Shown: positions 1 through 8,984 of the stretch, one piece after another | Layout: every line of letters starts with the position of its first letter | Numbering within the stretch: position 1 is the stretch's first letter | From: Azolla caroliniana | Lineage: Eukaryota > Polypodiophyta | DNA: 64,000 bases | NCBI GenBank assembly: GCA_043228905.1 | Contig: JBHGNT010000012.1 | Coordinates: 3,472,001-3,536,000 of the forward strand | Direction of reading: 5' to 3' | The notes under the pieces: generated by a model | What the model saw: the letters and a program-made list of their open reading frames with translations, nothing else | Told to the model about the DNA's origin: nothing | Databases searched by the model: none | Translations under genes and position numbers: made by a program

Positions 1-200
1 TACCTTAACATAACATGGTCGTAGAATTGTTGCTATGACTGTCCATGTTGTTATTATGGATCTTTGTCTTCTATTGTTAAAACTATTATGTTTCTCTTCC
101 ATTGCTGCTTAGATTGTGTAGTGTGTTGATAATGGTTCCACTAGCGTTATCCGCATGTTTTTATACACTTGTATTTCCACTAGCGTTATTGTTCGGAGCT

Positions 201-473
201 TGATCCCGTGTGAATCACCTAAGAAATAGATTAGATCAATTTTAAATACAAGTTTGAAAGCCTTAATAAGTTTGTTATTTCCACCACATTATCCTAAAGT
301 TCACTGTCTTACATTGTCCACAATTATATACATATGGTTTGATCCCATACGAACAAACTGAGGAATAGATTAGATCAACTTTAAATACAAGTATTAAATA
401 CCTTAATAAGTTAGTTATTCCAATCACATTATCCTAAAGTGCACGATCCTACATTGTCCACAATTATATACAT
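201..473. repeat. tandem direct duplication, about 139-bp period
   Basis: Two diverged copies of about 133 bp lie head to tail (about 201-333 and 340-473). Both share the words TAGATTAGATCAA, CATTATCCTAAAGT and CATTGTCCACAATTATATAC in the same order. The DNA is AT-rich, with no coding signal in 1-518, and it flanks the left end of the Copia insertion. A shorter repeat of ACTAGCGTTAT occurs at about 140 and 180. Confidence 0.75.
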
Positions 474-518
474 GCGAGTATGGGTCAAAGTATAAATTAT
501 AACTCATTTTATTAGTAT

Positions 519-523
519 GGTTA
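519..523. repeat. target-site duplication GGTTA (left copy)
   Basis: GGTTA lies directly before the 5' LTR and is repeated exactly at 6135-6139 directly after the 3' LTR. Five base pairs is the usual size for Copia integrase. Confidence 0.95.
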
Positions 524-999
524 TGTTGGGAGACAGGTTCCTTCGGATGGGAAGGGAGAAGAACAGTGCCGACGAACAAACTCGGCCGAGGCCGACAGGC
601 CAAGGCCGAAACGGTATGAACCGGATGGGGAGTACCCAACTGCGGAGAGCCGGATGGTGTAGGCCCGGCCCGACTGCGGAGAGCCGGATGGTGTAGACCC
701 GGTATGAACCGGATGGGGAGTACCCGACTGCGGAGAGAGCCGGATGGTGTAGACCCGGTATGAACCGGATGGGGAGTACCCGACTGCGGAGAGTCGGATG
801 GTGTAGGCCCGGTATGAACCGGAGGAAGAGACATATTTGTAAATATGTTTCTGAGAGCCCATCGAGGCTACATTTGTAAATAGCCGAAAAGTCATATTAG
901 TATAAATATGACTTAGGGCAAACTTTTAGTGTTGGTGTCGTTTTTTTGTTGTTGTTATTCTTCCTTGTTGGTGCAAGAAGAAGATAGAGCGCGTAACTG

Positions 1000-1034
<35 letters not shown>

Positions 1035-1309
1035 GAGGTCGTTGCCTCTGTTGTAACCGCCGCCTGTGGCGAAGATCTGAGAGCACGAGGTCGTTGCCTC
1101 AGTGAACTCACTGTTGTATATTCCTACATAGTGACAGTTTGCAGCCTGTGGGCTGCCGTGGTTTTTCCCCTATTTTGGGGTTTTCCACGTAAACCTCCTG
1201 TGTACCATTTCTCTCCTTTGTGTCGCGTTTCATTACCTGTTTTTCTGTGTATGAAAAGAATCTCGGTTGTGGCCGAGCGTCGGTCATAAGGAATGTCGAG
1301 TTCTCTGCA
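524..1309 (+). repeat. 5' LTR (786 bp)
   Basis: It starts TGTTGGGAGACAGG and ends TTCTCTGCA. Inside, a GC-rich array of 54-56 bp units (about 611-829; key words GACTGCGGAGAG, CCGGATGGTGTAG, GGTATGAACCGG) is followed by AT-rich sequence and a GA microsatellite at about 1001-1033. The array has one more unit, and the GA tract about eight more bases, than in the 3' LTR. This accounts for the 64-bp length difference. Confidence 0.95.
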
Positions 1310-1311
1310 AG

Positions 1312-1323
1312 TGGTATCAGAGC
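1312..1323 (+). other. primer-binding site (initiator tRNA-Met)
   Basis: TGGTATCAGAGC lies two bases after the 5' LTR. It is the standard plant Copia site complementary to the 3' end of initiator tRNA-Met, where minus-strand cDNA synthesis is primed. Confidence 0.95.
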
Positions 1324-1339
1324 GAAATCGACACAGAAA

Positions 1340-4300
1340 ATGGACAAATCGTTTGGCGGCATGTTCAAGCTCACCGGCTCCAACTACTCAGTGTGGAAGT
1401 CGAAGATGAGGGACATGCTTGTGGTTAAAGACCTCTGGCTGCCGGTTCAGTTCGGGGACAAGAGACCGGACAAAATCGACGCCGCGATATGGGAGGTGAT
1501 GCACATGAAGACAACGGCGTACATACGGTGCTTCATCGACATGAGCCTGTACAACAACTTCAATGAAGAGAGCAAGGCTCATGAGCTCTGGGAGAAGATC
1601 GGCATAATGTTCCAGAACAAAAATGTTGTCAATCAGGTGTCGGTATTCCGGAAGCTAGTAAGACTCCGGTACCAAGATGGCTCCAGCATGGCGGAGCATA
1701 TGAATGCCTTCCAGGGGCTGATTCACCAGGCAACGTCATTGGAAGTACCTCTTGCCGATGAGGTCCTAGCGCTACTCCTGCTCAGTTCCCTCCCGGATAG
1801 CTGGGAGACGTTGGTTGTCACTTTGGGCAACGCCGGGCCGGAAGGAAAACGGTTATCCCTAGCAAGAGTAAAGTCGAGCTTGCTGGATGAGGAGGCTCGT
1901 CGGAAAGACAAAGATACGAGCTCCGGCTCCAAAGCGCTCCTTACCGAATCGGAACGCGGAAGACATAGAAACCGTAGTCCCCAGAACCGGGAGAAGTCGG
2001 GGACACGGTCAAAGTCAAGGGGGAGGCCTACTTGCTTCTATTGCGGCAAGCCGGGACACTTCCAAAAGAACTGTCGGCATTTCCGTAAAGACAAGGAAAC
2101 CGACGGTACCGATTCGAAGCAAACCCCGAACCGGAACGGTACAGACCGGAATGGTAAAGACAGGAGGGGGCCGGACCGGAAGGGAACGACGGCAATTGCG
2201 GCAAGTGAAGAGGAGTTGATGCTCATCACCGAGGAGAGTGAGATAAACCATGCCGGCGACGAGATGACCTGGGTGGTAGACTCCGGAGCGTCGTTCCATC
2301 TTACCCCGGACCGGAAATGCTTCTCATCCTACTCAACCGGTGATCACGGCTGTGTCCGGATGGGGAATGAAGGAACATGCCGAATTGTCGGCATAGGAGA
2401 CGTGTGGCTGACAACACCAACCGGATGCAAGTTGCTGTTGAAGGATGTCTGACACGTTCCGGAAGTTCGTCTGAACCTGATATCAGCCGGTCGGCTAGAT
2501 GATGAAGGCTACACGGGTAGCATCCGGAACGGTGTCATGAAGTTCAGCAAAGGGAGCCTGATTGTGGCTCGGGCCCGGAAGGTAAACACACTGTACCTGA
2601 TGAATGCCCGGTTATGTCCGGAAGAAGTGAACGTGGCTTCCGACACTGCCGGTGAGCTGTGGCACAAGAGGCTATGTCACATGAGTGAGAAGGGGATGAA
2701 GAGGCTTGGAGACGACAACCTCATTCCAGTGAAGAACGTGCACTTAGAGAAGTGCACTGATTGTCTGGCCGGTAAGCAGAACCGGACCTCCTTCCGACCA
2801 AGGCCACCGATGAGACGTAATGCACCACTGGAGTTGGTGCATACGGATGTTTGTCAAGTAGACACGAAGTCACATGCCGGAGCGCAGTACTTCGTGACGT
2901 TCATAGATGACCACAGCCGGAAGCTGTGGGCCACACCGCTGAAGACGAAGGATCAGGTGTTTTCAGTCTTCAAAGAGCTCCACGCGAGAGTGGAAAGAGA
3001 AACCGGCCGGAAGCTGAAGGCGGTTCGAGCAGATAACGGAGGAGAGTACCGGGGGGCAGTTCGAGGAATACTGCCGCTCGAAGGGAATCCGGCTCGAATT
3101 TACCGTGCCGAAGACGCCGGAACTAAACGGACTGGCCGAGAGGATGAACCGGACCATAATGGAGAGGGTCCGGAGTATGCTAACGCATGCAAAACTACCC
3201 AAGAAGTTTTGGGCTGAGGCACTGTCGACGGCGACATATGTGATAAACAGATCACCCTCAGTACCCTTGGACAGAGACACGCCACAGAGAGTATGGACCG
3301 GTAAGGAAGTGTCCTACCGGCATCTGAGAGTGTTCGGGTGTCTCGCGTACGTGCATGTAGCAAAGGACCGGAGAGGAAAGTTAGATCCAAAGACCCGGCC
3401 ATGCATATTCCTCGGTTACGGTGACGATGAGTTCGGCTACCGAGTGTGGGACCCGGTCGACAAGAAGGTATTCCGGAGTCGAGATATTATCTTCATGGAG
3501 AACAAGACGCTCGCCAACTGGGAGTCGGAGAAGAAGATAATGAACTCCGAGTCGACCGGTAAGGATAGACTCTACAATGAGCAGACCCAACCGGCAAGAG
3601 ACCGGTTAGCACTCGAGGAACCAGCCGGTTACGGTGAGGATACCGAACCGGCAGAAGAAGAAGTAGAGGAAGCTGAGACCGGAACCGGTCAAGACCCCGA
3701 ATCGGATTCGGATGAAGAGCAAATGGAGGAACCGGTTACCGAAGCCCGAAGACGTAGATATCCTCTCAGAGAGAGAAGGGCGCCCCGGAGATTTCCGGAT
3801 GCAGAGAATGTCCTGCTGACCGATGAGGGGGAGCCGGAAAGCTTCGAAGAAGCGAAGGAAGACACCCACAGCCGAAAATGGTTAAGTGCCATGCAGGATG
3901 AGATGGATTCCCTGCATGAGAACCATACGTACGAATTGGTGGAGCTGCCGAAAGGAAAGCGGGCACTTCGAAACAAGTGGGTGTTCAAGTTGAAACCGGG
4001 AGATGCCAGCAACCCCCCGAGATACAAAGCCAGGATCGTGGTGAAGGGGTTCCAGCAGAAGAAGGGCGTGGACTTCGACGAAATATTTGCCCCGGTAGTG
4101 AAGATGACCTCCATCCGGACGGTGCTGAGTATAGCAGCAAGCATGGATCTCGAGGTAGAGCAGCTGGACGTGAAGACGGCATTCCTTCACGGCGACCTCG
4201 AAGAGGAAATCTACATGCAGCAACCGGAAGGATTTGTGGAGAAGGGGAAGGAGCACCTGGTATGCCGGTTGAAGAAGAGCCTGTACGGACTGAAGCAGGC

Positions 4301-5402
4301 TCCCCGGCAATGGTACCGGAAGTTCGACTCCTTCATGACCGATCAAGGGTACCATAAGACGCAGGCCGATCACTGCGTGTTTGTGAAGAAGTTCATAGGA
4401 GGGGACTTCCTGATACTCCTCCTGTACGTGGATGACATGTTGATCGTCGGACGAGACCAAGGCAAAATACGGATGCTGAAGAAGGCTCTCAACCGGACCT
4501 TCTCAATGAAAGACTTGGGTCCGGCAAGACAGATGTTGGGGATGCACATCATTCGGGACCGGTCAATGAAGCAATTATGGCTGTCACAGGAGAAGTATGT
4601 GACAAAGGTGCTTCACCGGTTCAACATGTCAGATGCAAAACCGGTCGGATCGACACTTCCGGCAAATTGCAAGTTGTCCGGCAAGCAAAGCCCGAAGACA
4701 AAAGGAGAGAAGGCAGATATGATGAAGATTCCATATGCCTCTGCCGTCGGGAGCTTGATGTACGCAATGGTTTGTACCCGACCAGACATTGGATACGCAG
4801 TCGGAGTGGTGAGCCGGTTCATGAGTAATCCCCGCAAGGAGCATTGGAATGCGGTCAAATGGATACTCCGGTATTTGAAGGGCACTTCAAATATGTGTCT
4901 CCGATTCGGCTCCGGGAAACCTCAACTGGACGGTTTCACCGATTCGGACATGTCGGCTTATGTGGATACCAGCCGGTCTACATCCGGGTATGTGATGACA
5001 TATGCAGGGGGAGCTGTTTCATGGCAGTCGAGGCTGCAGAAGACGGTTGCATTGTCAACCACAGAGGCGGAGTACATGGCGACTGTAGAAGCCGGCAAGG
5101 AAATATTATGGATGAAGGACTTCATCGGAGAACTCGGTATCCGGCAAGAGGAATACCGACTCTACTGCGACAGTCAAAGTGCCATCCACCTTGCTAAGAA
5201 TGCGGCCTACCATTCCCGGACGAAGCATATCCAGCGGAGGTATCACTGGATCCGGGAAAGGGTAGATGACCAGGAGTTCGCACTGACGAAGATCCACACG
5301 ACCGAGAACGGGTCAGATATGCTGACCAAAGTGCTGACACCCGACAAGCTGGACGCATGCTGGAAGAGGATCGGGCTGGAAAGACACCCCATGCCGGAGT
5401 GA
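1340..5402 (+). pseudogene. Copia gag-pol polyprotein, broken by one stop and one frameshift
   Basis: The start is taken at the ATG at 1340 (MDKSFGGMFKLTG), the usual beginning of Copia Gag. An upstream in-frame ATG at 1220 lies inside the LTR and was not used. Domains in order: Gag (1340-2030), CCHC zinc knuckle CFYCGKPGHFQKNC (about 2032-2073), aspartic protease DSGASFHLT (about 2278), integrase zinc region (HKRLCHMS, CTDCLAGK) and DDE core (HTDV, DDHSR, RADNGGEY), reverse transcriptase with YVDDM (about 4425), and RNase H with CDSQSAIHLAKN (about 5165). The frame ends with TGA at 5400-5402, just before the polypurine tract. It is interrupted by a TGA at 2450-2452, just after the protease motif, and by an odd-length G run at 3051-3056 that shifts the frame inside the integrase. 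Downstream coding continues in the second frame from about 3060 to the end with no further break. Codon use is rich in CCG, CGG and GG, unlike the AT-rich host. Confidence 0.93.
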
Positions 5403-5412
5403 AGGGGGAGTT
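5398..5412 (+). other. polypurine tract
   Basis: The purine-rich stretch GAAGGGGGAG sits directly before the 3' LTR and overlaps the end of pol. It is the expected primer site for plus-strand cDNA. Confidence 0.85.
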
Positions 5413-6134
5413 TGTTGGGAGACAGGTCCCTCCGGATGGGAAGGGAGAAGAACAGTGCCAACGAACAAACTCGGCCGAGGCCGACAGGCCGAGGCCAAAA
5501 CGGTATGAACCGGATGGGGAGTACCCGACTGCGGAGAGCCGGATGGTGTAGGCCCGGCCCGACTGCGGAGAGCCGGATGGTGTAGACCCGGTATGAACCG
5601 GATGGGGAGTACCCGACTGCGGAGAGTCGGATGGTGTAGACCCGGTATGAACCGGAGGAAGAGACATATTTGTAAATATGTTTCTGAGAGCCCATCGAGG
5701 CTACATTTGTAAATAGCCGAAAAGTCATATTAGTATAAATATGACTTAGGGCAAACTTTTAGTGTTGGTGTCGTTTTTTTGTTGTTGTTATTCTTCCTTG
5801 TTGGTGCAAGAAGAAGATAGAGCGCGTAACTGTACAGAGAGAGAGAGAGAGAGAGAGACGAGGTCGTTGCCTCTGTTGTAACCGCCGCCTGTGGCGAAGA
5901 TCTGAGAGCACGAGGTCGTTGCCTCAGTGAACTCACTGTTGTATATTCCTACATAGTGACAGTTTGCAGCCTGTGGGCTGCCGTGGTTTTTCCCCTATTT
6001 TGGGGTTTTCCACGTAAACCTCCTGTGTACCATTTCTCTCCTTTGTGTCGCATTTCATTACCTGTTTTTCTGTGTATGAAAAGAATCTCGGCTGTGGCCG
6101 AGCGTCGGTCATAAGGAACGTCGAGTTCTCTACA
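5413..6134 (+). repeat. 3' LTR (722 bp)
   Basis: It starts TGTTGGGAGACAGG and ends TTCTCTACA. It matches the 5' LTR closely but has one fewer 54-bp unit (array about 5501-5657) and a shorter GA tract (about 5836-5860). Confidence 0.95.
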
Positions 6135-6489
6135 GGTTACAAGTACACCTCATATTTTTGTGAAACTTAACAAATTAATATAACTCTTTAACTTAGTGTT
6201 TCCCATGTCGCACATTAGTGACATATTGAGCCATTGTTGAACTTTATTATGCCTACATTAACTTATCAACATGTCCAAACTTATTTGAATTTCTAATGAT
6301 CTCCACTCGTAAACCTATCATGTATTTTTAAGCCCACAACTTACGATTATGATCATCAATGAAGGTTATGAAGTATTGTTCACCGGAATGAGACCTCGCA
6401 TCCACATAGCATACATCGGTGTGAACAAGTTCGAAAACAATTTTCCTCTGCATTGGAAGCCTTGGCCGAAAGGCAACCCTATTTTGTTT

Positions 6490-7002
6490 TCAGGCCAGGT
6501 AGTCAACACATTTGTCCAGATGCACTTTGTTCATCTCCGGTAGGAGATCTTTCTCAACCAGCATTTGCATCCCCTTCTGGCTCATATGGCACAACCTCTT
6601 GTGCCACAACTTGTCATTTGTGTCTATCACTATATTTACCTCGTTCTGACTCAGTCGTGCATACAATACATACAATGTGTTCTGCGTCTTGGCTCGAGCC
6701 ACAATCAGGTTCCGCTTGCAGAATTTCCATGTCCCGTTTCGGAAGTTACTAATGTAACCTTCATCATCCAACCATCCAGTTGATATCAGATTCAATCTGA
6801 TATCCGGAACATGGTGCACTTCCTTCAGCATCATTTTGTAGCTTGTCAATGTCAGCAAACATAAATTGTCGATTCCCACAATCCTACATGCATTGTCATT
6901 TCCCATCTTTTCATAGCCATAATCGCTGACTATGTAAGATGAGAAGCTCTCTCTACTGGAGGTTAGGTGAAACGACGCGCCGGAATTGATCACCCATGTC
7001 AA
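6490..7002 (-). pseudogene. Copia protease-integrase fragment
   Basis: A 170-codon open stretch carries MTWVINSGASFHLT (protease active-site region; the usual catalytic Asp is Asn here), then the linker and the integrase HHCC part (LWHKRLCHMS and KCVDYLA). It aligns end to end with 2269-2775 of the intact element. The frame continues past a stop near 6490 into integrase core sequence down to about 6330. Confidence 0.85.
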
Positions 7003-8413
7003 TTCATCGTTGGCTAGTTAACTTCATTCTGTTCACTAATGAACAATAGCTCCTCCTCGCTTGTGGTGACGGCTGAGGTGGACTTGTTGTCCAAAATCTT
7101 TTTCGGTTCAATACCATGAGCTCCCCCTTTGTCCTTCCGATAATGTTGATAGTTCTCCTGGAAGTGTCTCAACTTCCCCTAATAAAAGCACGTGAGCTTT
7201 CCCTTCGACTTCAACCTTGGCCTAGACTTGTCCCTGTTCTGCGGACTTCTCTGCTTGCCCCTTCCTTTGTTGGAGTTACCTTTTGTAATTAGGGCCTTAG
7301 GGTCAGAGATGGACTCTCTATCCTTCCAGCGAGCTTCTTCATTCATCAAGCTCGACTTCACCATCTCCGAGGATAGTTGCTTCCCCTGCGGTCCCACATT
7401 ACCCAAGGTTACCACGAGCGTCTCCCAATTTTCTGGAAGGGATCCCAACAACAACAATGCTAGTACCTCGTCGGTTAGAGGTACTTCTAGAGAGGTAGTC
7501 TAATTGATCAGTCCTTGGAAAGCGTTTAGGTGCTCAACCATGCTTGAGCCATCCTGATATCTTAGTCTTATGATCTTCCTGAGAACAAAGACTTTGGTAA
7601 TGGTGTTATTGTTCTTGAACATGAACCCGATCTTCTTCTATAGGACATCGACTTTTGTCTCTTCATTAAAGTTGTATAGATTCATGTCTATAAAAACACC
7701 TTATGTATGTCGTTGTCTTCAGATGCATGACTTCCCACGTTGATGCATCGATCTTGTTTGGTTTCTCATCACCATACTGCACTGCCAATCATAAATCTTT
7801 GCAAACGAGCATATCTCTCATCTTCGACTCCCAGACTGAGTAGTTGTAGCCGGTTAGGTTGAACATCCCGCCAAGATATTTGTCCATCATTCAAATACAT
7901 GTTTGTTATATATGAGGTCAACCACAATAACCAAACTATAGAAGAACAAACAAGGCATAGAAAACGAGACAAGATATTATCATGGAAAAACCCGGAAAGG
8001 GAAAAAACCACGGGAGCCCACAGATTCCAAACAAAATCACTATATGAAGAGAGTACAAAAATTGTGCCGATTGACTCGCCACAAGAACCCCGTAATCTGG
8101 TATGTTAACAGCACTCTTGTTCTGGAACATGATGTCGATCTTCTCCCAAAGTTCATGAGCCTTTCTCAGATCTTCATTGAAGTTGTTGTACAGGCTCATG
8201 TCGATGAAGCACCGGATGTATGTCGTCGTCTTCATTTGCATCACCTCCGACATTGTGGCGTCAATCTTATCCATTCTCTTGTCCCCGAACTAAACCAGCA
8301 ACCAAAGATCTTTGACCACCAACATATCCCTCATCTTCGACTTCCACACTGAGTAGTTGGAGCCAGTGAGCTTGAACATGCCGCCGAATGATTCTTCCAT
8401 TTTCTATGTTATT

Positions 8414-8426
8414 GGCTCTAATACCA
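8414..8426 (-). other. decayed primer-binding site
   Basis: On the minus strand the sequence is TGGTATTAGAGCC, one change from the initiator tRNA-Met complement. It lies between the LTR end and the first Gag start. Confidence 0.8.
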
Positions 8427-8428
8427 TA

Positions 8429-8982
8429 TTGAAGAGAATAGACGCGGAATATTGCTCGGCTATAATGAAACACAAAAATGGGAAGTGGAGAGTACACAAA
8501 GGAAATACACAGGATGTTTACGTGGAAAAAACCCAAATAGGGAAAAAACCACGAGAGCCCACGGACTGCAACTATCACTATAGGAGAAAGGTACAATCAG
8601 AGCTTCAAAGGCAACGACCTCGAGCTCTGTATCTTCGCCAACTGGCAGTTACAACAGAGTATCTCTCTGTATCTCACACTCTCTCCCTCTCTATCGCTCT
8701 CTATACAACAGTTACAACAATATAAACAACAACACTCTCACCATGCTATAGCGATTGCCCTAAGTCATATTTATACTTATATGAACTTAGGGTTATTTAC
8801 AAATATAGCCTCAATAGGCTTACTCAAAAAAACATATCTACAAGTATGTCTTCTCTACCGGTTCTCATCGGCTCTCTTCCGGTTCTCACTACATCTCATC
8901 TGGTTACCGGATCTCTTCCGGTTCTCACCGGGTCCTCTTCATTCATCATTGGATCCCATCCAGAGGGACCGATTTCCCAACA
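8429..8982 (-). repeat. 5' LTR of the degenerate Copia element
   Basis: On the minus strand it begins TGTTGGGAAATCGG at 8982, like the LTRs of the intact element, and ends near 8429. A CCGGT-rich segment (about 8855-8940) corresponds to the tandem array of the young element, but its units are different. The block around the ACTTAGGGC word and the GGGCTGCCGTGG-like block are both recognisable. Confidence 0.8.
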
Positions 8983-8984
8983 GA

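Larger units (their letters stand above)
524..6134 (+). mobile_element. Copia LTR retrotransposon, structurally near-complete
   Basis: This is a full-length Ty1/Copia element of 5611 bp. It has two long terminal repeats beginning TGTTGGGA and ending CA, a primer-binding site complementary to initiator tRNA-Met, a polypurine tract, and one long gag-protease-integrase-reverse transcriptase-RNase H reading frame in Copia order. The 5-bp target-site duplication GGTTA is exact at 519-523 and 6135-6139, so the boundaries are secure. The two LTRs differ at only about ten positions by eye, plus one repeat unit and a few GA dinucleotides, which suggests a fairly recent insertion. Many differences are C-to-T or G-to-A at CpG, as expected of a methylated element. 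The integrase and reverse transcriptase resemble the Tork/Tnt1 branch; this lineage call is an inference. The coding frame carries two lesions, so the copy is probably non-autonomous. Confidence 0.96.
6330..8982 (-). mobile_element. degenerate, rearranged Copia element related to the one at 524-6134
   Basis: Read on the minus strand, this is an older relative of the neighbouring Copia element. It begins with an LTR (8982 down to about 8429), then a PBS, then the start of Gag (about 8400-8110). An LTR-like fragment follows (about 8100-7900; it shares the AACCACGGGAGCCCAC word). Gag then starts a second time near 7893 and continues through the zinc-knuckle region, the protease (NSGASFHLT, about 6985) and the integrase zinc region and core (HTDVCYVDAR, DDHNRKLWA), ending near 6330. 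Reverse transcriptase, RNase H and the 3' LTR are missing. Many stops and frameshifts interrupt it. The left border is a truncation without a recognisable target-site duplication; the right border abuts gypsy gag coding sequence at 8983. Confidence 0.85.

Noticed and set aside
1-518. The missing 5' part of the gypsy element to the left of the Copia insertion
   Set aside because: No Gag-like translation or LTR similarity to 12949-13630 was seen in 1-518 or 6140-6330.
424-895. Open frames of 124-136 codons on the minus strand rich in Pro, Ser, Thr and Gly repeats
   Set aside because: They are read through the 54-bp LTR array, whose length is a multiple of three; the same happens at 5194-5728. 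Several frames are open at once and no family is recognisable.
3689-4460. Minus-strand open frames up to 192 codons under the reverse transcriptase
   Set aside because: They are shadows of the Copia pol frame caused by its GC-rich codon use; the plus-strand protein is clearly the real one.
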